64,000 nucleotides of DNA from Kordia algicida. GTDB taxonomy: Bacteria > Bacteroidota > Bacteroidia > Flavobacteriales > Flavobacteriaceae. The notes beneath the pieces are model-generated. The model worked only from the letters and a program-made list of their open reading frames with translations. It searched no databases and had not been told where the DNA came from. The DNA lies in NCBI RefSeq assembly GCF_051013375.1, contig NZ_CP142125.1. One strand, 5' to 3'. Of this stretch, positions 1 to 8,465 are shown one piece after another. A program made the position numbers and the translations under genes. How positions within the stretch are numbered: position 1 is the first letter of the stretch; each line of letters begins with the position of its first letter.

Positions 1-279
1 ATTCTAGATCCTGTGGAAAATCCGCGATATATTATTGAAAAAACAGCGCTTTTTGGTGAAGTGACCGATTGGCAACATTACTATCCAGTTCCTACTATTT
101 TTGGCGGGAAAAAGGAAGAAGCTACTGTGTTTTTAAAGCATTGGCGGGCAAATGTTAGCGGCGCAAAAATGCATTTTACCCGAACAGTTGAAGGAAGAAA
201 ATTACTCATCAAAGCACGATTGTTTCATGTAACCAATATGTTCAAAAATAACACGAAGAAAGAAGTGATTTGGAAGTGA
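1..279 (+). CDS. C-terminal end of an unrecognised protein (5' truncated by window)
   Basis: The frame is open from the first base of the window to a TGA at 277-279, so this is the last 92 residues or so of a longer protein whose start lies outside. A GTG at 13 would be a possible start, but the open frame before it makes truncation more likely. The visible part is basic, has no membrane segment and ends in a Lys-rich tail. I do not recognise a family. It lies on the same strand as the next gene with a gap of about 60 bases. Confidence 0.6.
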   Translation: MLDPVENPRYIIEKTALFGEVTDWQHYYPVPTIFGGKKEEATVFLKHWRANVSGAKMHFTRTVEGRKLLIKARLFHVTNMFKNNTKKEVIWK

Positions 280-336
280 TTTTTGTTTTATTTGATGAGA
301 ATCAGCTAATTTTGATTGAAAACTAGATATCAACTT

Positions 337-1110
337 ATGCAAATATTATTTTTTCTACTAATTTTTATAATTAGTTTCAGCTCTTTAATTATTACTTTTA
401 TTGCGATTGTTAAAATTTTGAGTAATGACTTTAATGATTCAAAACCAAAATGGATTTTAATTTCTATGATCGCTTTCATTGGTCCAGTTCTTTGGCTGAC
501 GAAAGGTAGAAAATTACTAATTAAAAAGGAGGATCAACAATTTGTTGAAAAAAAAGAGAAAATTTCTCTTAAAGAGCATTATTCTGAATTATTCAAAAAT
601 ATTGGAATACCTTTAAAAGTATTTTTTCTACTTTCAGTACTTCTGATTGGATTTGGGTATTTTGCAAGGTTATTTCATATTTATTTTTTCTGGGAAAGTA
701 CATCTGTTGGATTTGTATTGTTGTTAATTGCATTGGTTAAGTTTTTTTCAGAAGACATAAGTCTTCGTATTGAAAATCAGTTAAATAAAATCTTTTGCTA
801 TGCAGTAATAGTCGTGTTGTGTGGTACTATTTTCTTTAAAATTTTAATCACTACGATTATATTCAATAGTAACGCATTTATCGCTGCTAAAAATTATCTA
901 AAAAAGGATTCAGAGTTAATTTCTGAGATTGGTGAAATTGAATCTTTCTCTTTTCTTCCCAAAGGTAGCATGAGCATTCATAAAGATCAATATGGTACCG
1001 TTGGAAACGCAGATATGACGATCATTATAAAAGGCAAAAAGAAATATGTTGAAAAGAATATTTTATTAATTAAAAAATTGGAAGAAGACTGGACAGTGAT
1101 TCAGCAATAG
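337..1110 (+). CDS. Hypothetical multi-pass membrane protein
   Basis: About 257 residues. Two hydrophobic segments lie near residues 3-25 and 40-54, and further hydrophobic stretches near 95-115, 125-145 and 160-185. A soluble C-terminal tail of about 70 residues follows, rich in Lys and Glu. The tail could be a small periplasmic or cytoplasmic domain, possibly of the cytochrome-c-oxidase-assembly-factor Coa1 type (tail-end pattern of small repeated beta segments), but this is only a guess. The ATG at 337 directly precedes a hydrophobic stretch and is preferred to a TTG at 316. No family is recognised with confidence. Confidence 0.55.
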   Translation: MQILFFLLIFIISFSSLIITFIAIVKILSNDFNDSKPKWILISMIAFIGPVLWLTKGRKLLIKKEDQQFVEKKEKISLKEHYSELFKNIGIPLKVFFLLSVLLIGFGYFARLFHIYFFWESTSVGFVLLLIALVKFFSEDISLRIENQLNKIFCYAVIVVLCGTIFFKILITTIIFNSNAFIAAKNYLKKDSELISEIGEIESFSFLPKGSMSIHKDQYGTVGNADMTIIIKGKKKYVEKNILLIKKLEEDWTVIQQ

Positions 1111-1233
1111 TATTAGAAAGTAAATGGTATCGTTTTTGATGCAAATATTTCGAATGAAAAGCAAAATTTTTCTTGATGATTTCCGTTAGTAATTAACTAA
1201 CTTCCAAATATTAACATTAAAAACCGACGCATT

Positions 1234-2178
1234 ATGAAAAGTAAATTTCTAAAACTCAACAAAGCTTGTAGCGAACAATGGGACACTATGAAACCGAACG
1301 AAAAAGGTAGTTTCTGTGATGTTTGCGCTAAAAATGTGATCGATTTTACGGAATTAAGTACATTAGAAATTTCAGAAAAAATTAAAAAGTCAAAAGGAGA
1401 AATTTGCGCACGATTGACCAAAACACAATTGGAAACTCCGTTAATTGATCTTGAAATTCAGAAAAATTATAAGCTTCCATATTCAAATATTGCAGCGACC
1501 GTTTTGCTAGCTTCTACTTTAGCCATTGGCAATACAGCGTACGCACAAAATGAAAAAGTACCCACAGAATTTGTTCAAAACACCGAGTTATCTTCAACCT
1601 CAAAGATCAAACGAAATCAAACAAAATCGACTCCAACAACGTCAGATGATTTTATAACTTTTAAAGGAAATGTAAAAGATTCTCAAGAAGGAAAGCCTGT
1701 AAAAAATGCTAAAATTACATTGGTTACAGTTCAAAAAATACTCACCACACATAGTCTGGAAGATGGAACATTTTCTTTAGAAATTCCTGTAGATTGTATA
1801 GACGATGCTAACGTGATTAGAGTGACATATAATGTGGAAAAATCAGAAGATGGTAAAAGAGATATTCGTGTCTATGATACAAAAGATTATGTATTGTCTA
1901 AAGAAGAAATAAGTTCAGAATACACTATAGAAGCAACGCCAATAGTATACATTCTTGGTGGTATTGGTGGACATTATGTAGAAAAAGATCCTGTAATTCT
2001 TCAAAACCAGAAGCGAATCAGTTATAAAGACTTTAGAAAAGCACAATATGGAAAGAAAAGTAGTTGTAATTTAGAAAATAAGGATGTAATGTATTTTGAA
2101 AGAGCAGCAGCTGTGGCTATATACGGAAAAGAAGCCGAAGCAGGTTTGTATATTTTAGTAGATAAGCCTACGAAATAA
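1234..2178 (+). CDS. Cys-rich N-terminal module, one membrane segment, carboxypeptidase-like regulatory domain
   Basis: 314 residues. The N-terminal 60 residues carry four Cys (12, 28, 31, 58), including FCDVC, in the pattern CSEQW...KGSFCDVCAKNV...DFT that recurs in Bacteroidota proteins of unknown role; it may bind metal. An internal hydrophobic segment near 84-105 ends in AYAQ, like a signal-anchor. Residues about 145-215 look like a CarboxypepD_reg beta-sandwich. The last 45 residues (ERAAAVAIYGKEAEAGLYIL) resemble the end of a TonB-receptor plug. I infer an inner-membrane protein with the Cys module inside and the beta domains in the periplasm. Its 3' end overlaps the convergent TPR gene by 11 bases. 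Confidence 0.6.
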   Translation: MKSKFLKLNKACSEQWDTMKPNEKGSFCDVCAKNVIDFTELSTLEISEKIKKSKGEICARLTKTQLETPLIDLEIQKNYKLPYSNIAATVLLASTLAIGNTAYAQNEKVPTEFVQNTELSSTSKIKRNQTKSTPTTSDDFITFKGNVKDSQEGKPVKNAKITLVTVQKILTTHSLEDGTFSLEIPVDCIDDANVIRVTYNVEKSEDGKRDIRVYDTKDYVLSKEEISSEYTIEATPIVYILGGIGGHYVEKDPVILQNQKRISYKDFRKAQYGKKSSCNLENKDVMYFERAAAVAIYGKEAEAGLYILVDKPTK

Positions 2179-3394
2179 AATTAAAAATCCACGTATATAC
2201 GACCATCATTCCCAATACAATACCACCAACGAGCATTACATCGTTGGTGAATAAAGTTCCAAAAATTCCAACGCAAAGCATGGCAATTCCGTAGAAAAGT
2301 CCAGTGAGTTGCGCTTTTTTGCTTTCTTTTAAAAATGATCCTGGTAAAGGTAATAATGCACAGAAAAAGGTAAATCCTAACAGCATAAAAAGTTGATTTC
2401 CAGTGATGAAAAAGGCGACAACTCCCAAAATTCCTGCAAGTGTCAATCCACCAAAAGCGTAACCGCTATATTTTTCTTTGTCTGTAAGCAAATATTTTCC
2501 ATAAGAATCTGCCAATAAAATGGTATTGGATAACGATTCCATAATCCATCCGCCAAGAACGAAAATCAAGTATACAATGACTAACGGAATGACTAGATAA
2601 GTCAAATCGGAAGCTCGTAATAATTTGATTCCAACACGATACGCCACATACAAACCAATGATAAAAATCCATTGATTTTGAGACGATTGTTTGCTCATCC
2701 AAAAGGCATATTTTAAATACCATTTGTACAAAAAGTTCTTCGATTTTAAAGCTGTTGCCATACCTTCATGCGCATATTGCATGTTTGGATTGAGTTGTAA
2801 AGCTTGTTTAAAATGATGCAAAGCTTTTTCAGTATCGCCATTTTCCAATGAAACCCAACCTACATTGGCGTGTGCATAATCATCTTCTGCGTTATCGTAT
2901 AAAATATGCTCTACAGTTTCATTGGCTTCTTCCTTTCGATTGAGCTTGGTAAGCAAACGCACACGAATGTTTAAACATGCTGTATTTTTTGGATCGAGTT
3001 GCAAACCTTCATTGACAAAATGTAAAGCTTGTTCAAACTTTTTTTTATCCATTAATAACGCGCCTTTAAATCCGAAATAATCTGCTTGATACGGATCTAA
3101 CTCAATACTTTTGTTTACCAATTGCAATGCGTGATAGATATTTTCTCTCCGTGAAGCAATTTGCGCTTTTAGGAAGAATAAATTCCCTTCGTTTGGTGTT
3201 TCATGCAATAACTCATCAAGCACTTTTGAAGATTTATCGTAGTCCTGAATGTTAAAAAAGCAAAGAGCCAAATAGTATTTGCTCGCGTAATTGTGAACAC
3301 TTTCAGAAACGGCTTGTGTCAAATACGTAATAGCTTCTTGAAAACGTCCTAATTCGAACAATTGTACACCGCGTTGATGATTTTTTGATTCCAT
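2168..3394 (-). CDS. TPR-repeat protein with C-terminal multi-pass membrane domain
   Basis: 408 residues. Residues 1 to about 220 hold at least six tetratricopeptide repeats (for example ALHFVNEGLQLDPKN and ALHHFKQALQLNPN), which usually form protein-binding scaffolds. Residues about 235-408 contain roughly six or seven hydrophobic segments. There is no signal peptide, so the TPRs are probably cytoplasmic and anchored to the inner membrane. Its start overlaps the stop of the upstream TPR-AAA gene (TAATG), so the two are translationally coupled and probably act together. No specific function is known to me. Confidence 0.8.
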   Translation of the reverse strand: MESKNHQRGVQLFELGRFQEAITYLTQAVSESVHNYASKYYLALCFFNIQDYDKSSKVLDELLHETPNEGNLFFLKAQIASRRENIYHALQLVNKSIELDPYQADYFGFKGALLMDKKKFEQALHFVNEGLQLDPKNTACLNIRVRLLTKLNRKEEANETVEHILYDNAEDDYAHANVGWVSLENGDTEKALHHFKQALQLNPNMQYAHEGMATALKSKNFLYKWYLKYAFWMSKQSSQNQWIFIIGLYVAYRVGIKLLRASDLTYLVIPLVIVYLIFVLGGWIMESLSNTILLADSYGKYLLTDKEKYSGYAFGGLTLAGILGVVAFFITGNQLFMLLGFTFFCALLPLPGSFLKESKKAQLTGLFYGIAMLCVGIFGTLFTNDVMLVGGIVLGMMVVYTWIFNFIS

Positions 3395-4686
3395 TACTTT
3401 TTGATTTTTAAATAGGCTAAAATATCATCATATAATCCGCTATCATTGGCGTACAACGCATAGTTTTTAGAAGATACAAACCATTCTTTCGTGCTTGGTT
3501 TTACTTTTTTGATTGCTTTTAATATGTCTTTGGTATTTAATGGTTTTGGAATGCCATCTTTGAAAGAAGCTTCTAGTTTACGTTCAATAGCAACATCAAT
3601 CGCCGCTTGAATGTCTGCACCCGAAAATTCTTTGGCAGCTTTTGCCAACGCCATATAATCAATGGTTTCCGTTGGTTTTTCTTTGAGGTGAATGTTGAAT
3701 ATTGCCGCTTTTGCTTCCACATCTGGTGGCGATACAAATATGATGCGATCAAAACGTCCTGGACGACGAAACGCTGGATCTAAATGCCAAGGTGCATTGG
3801 TTGCACCAAGTACAAGAATTCCGTCATTATCCGCGTCAATTCCATCTAATTCTGCTAGAAACTGATTGATAACTGATCTTCCCGAAGTTTTATTGACATC
3901 GTTACGATTCGCGCCAAGCGCATCAATTTCATCAATAAAAACTACACAAGGTTTGTTGGCACGCGCGACTTCAAAGATTTCATGTAAATTTTTCTCCGAA
4001 TTTCCAATCCACATATCCAAAATATCATTGATGCCAATGTTGATAAAATTTGCGTTGATTTCGCCTGCAGTTGCACGCGCAATATGAGTTTTTCCACATC
4101 CTGGCGGACCGTATAATAAAATTCCGCCACCAATTTTTTTGCCATAGGCTTTGTATAAATCTTGATGTTCTAAAGGCTTGATGATTTTAAGATCAATCTC
4201 CTTTTTAATGTCTTCCATACCACCAATACTTGCAAAATTAGTCGTTGGTTTTTTAAGGAATGACAAACCATCTTCATCGATAAAATCGGGTTCGCGGGTT
4301 GTATTTACTTTTAACACATTGTCAAAATCTTCGTTGTTGTAACTTGGATCAAGACTTAGTATTTCTTTATATGTTTCTTGTGCATCACTAAAATTTTCTT
4401 GATTGATTTGACAATAGCACAGCAATTCAAGATACTTTTTTTCAGGACGTACTTTTATAATTTCTTCCAATAATACTTCAGAAGCAGTAATTTTTTGTTG
4501 TTTGTAAAAGCAACTTGCCAATTCGTATTTAGCTTCTACGTGATTTTCGTCCAAATCGATAACTTCAATCAATTGTTGTTCAGCTTCCGCGAAACTTCCT
4601 TGTTGCATGTATAATTTTGCAATTTGAAGTTTGAGCGGAATATTATTTGGGGAAAATTTTAATGCTTCTAATAAACTTTCTAACAT
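3394..4686 (-). CDS. TPR-containing AAA+ ATPase
   Basis: 430 residues. About 120 residues of TPR-like helices come first, then one AAA domain of the CDC48/FtsH/spastin-like type. The Walker A GPPGCGKT is at 193-200, Walker B VVFIDEID at 248-255, sensor-1 GATN at 294-297, and the second region of homology RRPGRFDR with its arginine fingers at 307-314. There is no zinc-protease domain, so it is not FtsH. It probably forms a ring that remodels a protein bound through the TPRs. It is coupled by a TAATG overlap to a downstream TPR membrane protein, which suggests a two-component machine at the inner membrane. The substrate is unknown. Confidence 0.85.
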   Translation of the reverse strand: MLESLLEALKFSPNNIPLKLQIAKLYMQQGSFAEAEQQLIEVIDLDENHVEAKYELASCFYKQQKITASEVLLEEIIKVRPEKKYLELLCYCQINQENFSDAQETYKEILSLDPSYNNEDFDNVLKVNTTREPDFIDEDGLSFLKKPTTNFASIGGMEDIKKEIDLKIIKPLEHQDLYKAYGKKIGGGILLYGPPGCGKTHIARATAGEINANFINIGINDILDMWIGNSEKNLHEIFEVARANKPCVVFIDEIDALGANRNDVNKTSGRSVINQFLAELDGIDADNDGILVLGATNAPWHLDPAFRRPGRFDRIIFVSPPDVEAKAAIFNIHLKEKPTETIDYMALAKAAKEFSGADIQAAIDVAIERKLEASFKDGIPKPLNTKDILKAIKKVKPSTKEWFVSSKNYALYANDSGLYDDILAYLKIKK

Positions 4687-4717
4687 TCGTTTAATTTTTT
4701 ATCAAGATACTGACTTT

Positions 4718-4879
4718 ATACCAAATCTACTATAAAATGCAACATATAAACTCGTTCATTTGGCATTCTAATACCTTACAAATTATTTCCGTAGCTAAGG
4801 CTATGCAAAGCATTCGCGGCGTTTTATAATGTCAAAGCAACTTCGCTTCTAAAGTCCCATTTTATAGTAGATTTGGTAT
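4718..4879. repeat. MITE-like element with perfect 22-bp terminal inverted repeats
   Basis: Bases 4718-4739 are the exact reverse complement of 4858-4879. The arms begin ATACCAAATCTACTATAAAA. The 118-base centre has no open frame of note. The size (162 bp), AT-rich ends and lack of coding sequence fit a miniature inverted-repeat transposable element. I see no clear target-site duplication. The right arm touches the stop codon of the adjacent thioesterase gene (TTA at 4879-4881). The element could also act as a large hairpin terminator. Confidence 0.7.
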
Positions 4880-5310
4880 TATTTGTAACCGATTTCTTCC
4901 GTTAATGGAATTTTACTTTTGGCAAAATTTCCTGTTCCAAACGCAATTTCTCTGCCTTTTTCATCTACGAGAATACTTTCTGCCACAAACAAGTTTCGCG
5001 ATTTGAATTTCAATGTTCCTGTAGCAGTAATCACACCTTTACTAACAGGTCGAATAATGTTGATATTGAAGGAAGTTGTTAAGACAAACGCATCTTTTAC
5101 AATAGAATTTACAGCGAAAAAAGCGGCATCGTCCAAAAGCTTGAAATATACCGAACCGTGAATTGCGCCCAACGCATGAAAATACTTTGGATCAATCGTC
5201 ATTTTAATGATTGCTTTTTCGTCTTCAACCATCATTTCGGTACTTTCATAAAGTTGCGTATTCATATTTGACGTTAAATACATACGCACTAATTTTTGGT
5301 AATGTTCCAT
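4879..5310 (-). CDS. PaaI-family hotdog thioesterase
   Basis: 143 residues, the usual size for a hotdog-fold thioesterase of the PaaI/YbgC kind, which hydrolyses acyl-CoA thioesters. The conserved core HALGAIHGSVYFKLLDDAAF lies near residues 46-65, with the HG...D/E pattern on the central helix, and the beta strands follow (SFNINIIRP, GTLKF, RNLFVAES). The substrate cannot be told from sequence. The stop codon abuts the right arm of a MITE-like element. The gene lies just downstream of hemF on the same strand, with a 42-base gap. Confidence 0.8.
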   Translation of the reverse strand: MEHYQKLVRMYLTSNMNTQLYESTEMMVEDEKAIIKMTIDPKYFHALGAIHGSVYFKLLDDAAFFAVNSIVKDAFVLTTSFNINIIRPVSKGVITATGTLKFKSRNLFVAESILVDEKGREIAFGTGNFAKSKIPLTEEIGYK

Positions 5311-5352
5311 TGTATAAAATTAGTGATTTTTATAATGAACTAGCTAATGAAA

Positions 5353-6255
5353 TTAAACCCATGCTTTCGGGTTTTTTAGTACTTCAATCAACTTCGCTTC
5401 TTCCGTTCCTTCTTCTGGATGATGATTGTATTTCCATTGAACCGTTGGCGGTAAACTCATTAAAATACTTTCAATACGTCCGTTGGTTTTGAGTCCGAAA
5501 AGTGTTCCGCGATCGTGCACCAAATTGAATTCTACATAACGTCCGCGACGTACTTCTTGCCAATTTTTATGCGCTTGCGTGTATTCTAAATTTTTACGAC
5601 GTTCTACAATTGGCACATAACTTTTCAAGAAACTATTTCCTATTTCAGTGACAAAGTTATAACGATCTTGCATTGAGAATTCTTCGGTTTCTTTTAGGTA
5701 ATCAAAGAACAATCCGCCAACACCACGTGCTTCATTTCTGTGTGCATTCCAAAAATAATTGTCACAGGTTTCTTTGAATTTTGGATAGAATTCTGGATGG
5801 TGTTTATCACAAGCCGTTTTACAGATGGTATGAAAGTGTGTGGCATCTTCTTCAAATAAATAATATGGTGTCAAATCTTGTCCGCCACCAAACCATTGTG
5901 TTACGATGTTTCCTTCTTCATCATACATTTCAAAATAACGCCAATTGGCATGAACCGTGGGAATGAACGGATTTTTTGGATGTAAAACTAAGCTCAATCC
6001 ACAGGCAAAAAAATCACCTTGTTCAACCTTAAAGTTTTTGCGTAAAGCTTCGGGAAGTTCGCCGTGAACTGCCGAAATATTTACGCCACCTTTTTCAAAA
6101 ATTGCTCCGTTTTCAATAACACGTGTTCGTCCGCCACCACCTTCTGGACGTTTCCAAAGGTCTTCTTGAAATGTTGCTTTTCCATCAATTGCTTCTAATG
6201 TTGTGGTAATTTTGTCTTGTAATTGATGAATATAGTTTAGAAAAAGGTCTTTCAT
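5353..6255 (-). CDS. hemF: Oxygen-dependent coproporphyrinogen III oxidase HemF
   Basis: 300 residues from the ATG at 6255, matching the family length (about 300). It decarboxylates two propionates of coproporphyrinogen III to give protoporphyrinogen IX, using O2. The sequence shows WKRPEGGGGRTRV near 34-46, HPKNPFIPTVHANWRYFE near 92, GGGQDLTPYYLFEED near 123-137, HRNEARGVGGLFFDYL near 172 and RRGRYVEFNLVHDRGTLFGL near 236. The ATG is chosen over an upstream in-frame non-ATG codon because a TAnnTTTG promoter box lies just before it. It is separate from the other hem genes at 15.8-20.5 kb. The O2-dependent enzyme fits aerobic growth. Confidence 0.96.
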   Translation of the reverse strand: MKDLFLNYIHQLQDKITTTLEAIDGKATFQEDLWKRPEGGGGRTRVIENGAIFEKGGVNISAVHGELPEALRKNFKVEQGDFFACGLSLVLHPKNPFIPTVHANWRYFEMYDEEGNIVTQWFGGGQDLTPYYLFEEDATHFHTICKTACDKHHPEFYPKFKETCDNYFWNAHRNEARGVGGLFFDYLKETEEFSMQDRYNFVTEIGNSFLKSYVPIVERRKNLEYTQAHKNWQEVRRGRYVEFNLVHDRGTLFGLKTNGRIESILMSLPPTVQWKYNHHPEEGTEEAKLIEVLKNPKAWV

Positions 6256-6273
6256 TTGGTTTATTTTAAGGAG

Positions 6274-6281
6274 CAAAGATA
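6274..6281 (-). promoter_or_regulatory. Bacteroidota -7 promoter box for hemF
   Basis: On the minus strand these bases read TATCTTTG, matching the Bacteroidota -7 consensus TAnnTTTG, and lie about 19 bases before the hemF ATG. The -33 element is not clear. Confidence 0.5.
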
Positions 6282-6329
6282 ACACCAATATTGTTTAAAG
6301 TAAACTAAATAATTTGTGATGTATACCTT

Positions 6330-7013
6330 TTAGAAATCACTGATTTCATCAAAATCTTCTAGTTTTTTATCTTCATCTAAAAGACAAATTCCATCCGCCG
6401 CAGTAGATTCTGAAAGAACTGCTACACAATCTATTTTTGTTTTTTCCTTGGTTTCATTCCAACATTTAGACACAAAATCTGTTAATAATGCCACTTCTGT
6501 ATCATAAAATTCAGAGTCGTCGTAAAATAGGTCTTCTCCAGTTTTCTCTGTCAATTTTAGTTCATACCAAATTGTATCAAAAATTTGATGGAGCAATCTA
6601 TTTAAATCGCCAGTTTCTTCTAAGCATAAATCACCAAATTTATCGAAGTCATATTCGTGATATGGTTCAATTATAAGTGAAAAATATTGTAATACATAGT
6701 AATGTACAGAATAGATTTTTGTAGTCTTTTTTGAAGGTTTATTTAAGTGCAAATCAGAAGTTTGCGCCTTATGAAACATGTTCAATATTTCATCTTTTTT
6801 GGGATGAAGTACAAATTCTGGGTAAATTTTTTCCCAATGGAATAGCATTAAATCATAGATTTCATCGAATAAAGTGACTCGCAAAGGAGATTTTTCTGTT
6901 TCCAATTCATTTTCTTTTAGCGCTTCCACTAATGACCCGTAAACTTCATTGACAAATTTCCAATGTTTACGTATTAATTCAGATTTTACATCAAAGTCTT
7001 CAATGTTGTACAT
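6330..7013 (-). CDS. Hypothetical acidic cytoplasmic protein
   Basis: 227 residues, strongly acidic, predicted mostly alpha-helical, with no signal peptide or membrane segment. Its features are a Trp/Tyr/His-rich middle (SVHYYVLQYFSLIIEPYHEYDFD) and an acidic tail ending DEISDF. I recognise no family. It stands between hemF and the EI24 gene on the same strand, with gaps of about 70 bases each side, so it could be co-transcribed. Confidence 0.6.
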   Translation of the reverse strand: MYNIEDFDVKSELIRKHWKFVNEVYGSLVEALKENELETEKSPLRVTLFDEIYDLMLFHWEKIYPEFVLHPKKDEILNMFHKAQTSDLHLNKPSKKTTKIYSVHYYVLQYFSLIIEPYHEYDFDKFGDLCLEETGDLNRLLHQIFDTIWYELKLTEKTGEDLFYDDSEFYDTEVALLTDFVSKCWNETKEKTKIDCVAVLSESTAADGICLLDEDKKLEDFDEISDF

Positions 7014-7084
7014 GGTGTGTTTTTAATAATTTTGATTAGCTTTTGTGCGCACCTAATACTATAATAGAAGTTTATTGTTTTTGA

Positions 7085-7858
7085 TTACACAGAAGTTGGC
7101 GATTGATTTTTACTAAATTTTTCAGGATGTAATTCCTTTAATGTTGTTATTGTAGAAGCTACGACAGATAATGGCAATACAATTAAAATTCCTACAAAAG
7201 GAATTAATAGGATAAGCATAAAAACGATTCCATTACCAATCGCAATTCCTCGATGTTTGCGCACAAATTCGACGCTTTTTTTATATGAAAAGTAACGTTC
7301 TAGCGTGTAATCCATGTTTCCAAATCCTGCGTAATAGGCTTGTACTAAGAAGATAAGAAACACAAAAATAATTCCAATTAGCGGAATAAAACTAAAGATA
7401 AAGAGTGGAATAATCCACAATATTTCCACTATTAAGTTTCGTGCATTTAGTCGAATTCCTCGTGCCAATGCAGAAGTTTGCGCTCTGAGTCCCGAACTTT
7501 GCTTGTACACACTTCCTAGAAGGTATTTTTCTACTTTTTCAGAAACAGGACTCATAAACGGCGAAACGATTGCCATGAGCGTATGCTTAAAGATGACAAT
7601 TCCTAAAGCAATTACAATTAATCCACCAATAATATGACTAATAGTAGTTACCGTTTCTTTTCCCCACGAAAATCCCCAAATATTGGCAATAAAGTTTCCA
7701 ATATTGTCCGATAAACCATAGGCAATAAAAAGAATAACCACACCCAAAATAAAACTGATGATGACAGGAACAATAAAATATCCCCATAAGTTTAGTTTTT
7801 TAAGTAACGTAAAAGCTTTAAAGTAAGCTTGAATGCCGTTAAATATATTTTTTATCAT
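7085..7858 (-). CDS. EI24-domain membrane protein (CysZ-like)
   Basis: 257 residues with about five or six hydrophobic helices. Pattern and length fit the EI24/CysZ family: an N-terminal GIQAYFKAFTLLKKLNLWGYFIVPV-type start, a long central amphipathic part around 95-130, then helices near 140-175 and 205-235. E. coli CysZ takes up sulfate, but many flavobacterial EI24 proteins have no tested role, so sulfate transport is not claimed. The gene overlaps the preceding acetyltransferase gene by 4 bases, so the two are an operon. Confidence 0.75.
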   Translation of the reverse strand: MIKNIFNGIQAYFKAFTLLKKLNLWGYFIVPVIISFILGVVILFIAYGLSDNIGNFIANIWGFSWGKETVTTISHIIGGLIVIALGIVIFKHTLMAIVSPFMSPVSEKVEKYLLGSVYKQSSGLRAQTSALARGIRLNARNLIVEILWIIPLFIFSFIPLIGIIFVFLIFLVQAYYAGFGNMDYTLERYFSYKKSVEFVRKHRGIAIGNGIVFMLILLIPFVGILIVLPLSVVASTITTLKELHPEKFSKNQSPTSV

Positions 7859-8379
7859 AATAGTCTTTCAAAATGTAAAACGTCCATAATATTTCCATGA
7901 AAATCTTCATGTCCGTCTTTGATACGTTTGGTCAGTGTAAAGTTAAATTTTTCTGCGATACGCAAACTGCTAGGATTATCTTCTCCATTGCGAAGTACAG
8001 CTTTTTTTAAGTGTAATTCTTCTTTACAATAGGCAATCAGCTGTGTCATTCCTTTAGAAATAATTCCTTTGCCTTCGTGGTTTTCATCTATGAAATAGGC
8101 AAATTCACAAACTTTTTCTTGCCAATCTATTTTTTTAATGATGAGCAATCCGATGGGCAATTGCGTAGTGTTTTCAACAATTTTAAAGGTATAATTTTCC
8201 TTGGCGGAAGCTTCTCTCATTTTCGTTGCAATATAGATTTCTGTAGCAACTAACGAACAATTTTCTTTGGCAGTAATTGGAAAATATTGATGCAATCGTT
8301 TGGCATTCGCCTGAATCAATTCAAAAAGCGAATTTTTATCTTTTGGCGCTAAAAGTGCTATAAAAAATGACGAATGCAT
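7855..8379 (-). CDS. GNAT N-acetyltransferase, RimJ/RimL type
   Basis: 174 residues, the length of a single GNAT domain. The acetyl-CoA-binding loop follows the pattern in the segment ENHEGKGIISKGMTQLIAYC near 101-120, and the late motif LRNGEDNPSSLRIAEKFNF is typical of RimJ/RimL-like enzymes, which acetylate ribosomal-protein N termini or small amines. The substrate is not known. It is first of a two-gene operon with the EI24 gene (4-base overlap). Confidence 0.85.
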   Translation of the reverse strand: MHSSFFIALLAPKDKNSLFELIQANAKRLHQYFPITAKENCSLVATEIYIATKMREASAKENYTFKIVENTTQLPIGLLIIKKIDWQEKVCEFAYFIDENHEGKGIISKGMTQLIAYCKEELHLKKAVLRNGEDNPSSLRIAEKFNFTLTKRIKDGHEDFHGNIMDVLHFERLL

Positions 8380-8410
8380 GTAATTTTATTTTCGTCACTA
8401 AGTTAAAACA

Positions 8411-8448
8411 AAAAAGCCATTATTCTCACAACAAGAATAATGGCTTTT
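8411..8448 (-). terminator. Intrinsic terminator downstream of the beta-barrel gene
   Basis: Near-perfect hairpin with arms AAAAGCCATTATTCT and its complement around a 7-base loop. Read on the minus strand it is followed by a T run, just after the stop of the outer-membrane barrel gene. Confidence 0.8.
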
Positions 8449-8465
8449 GCAATTGTATTTTATTT

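Noticed and set aside
2168..4686. TPR-AAA pair as a phage-defence system
   Set aside because: No nuclease, toxin or other effector domain and no mobile or defence neighbours; only the pairing itself is unusual.
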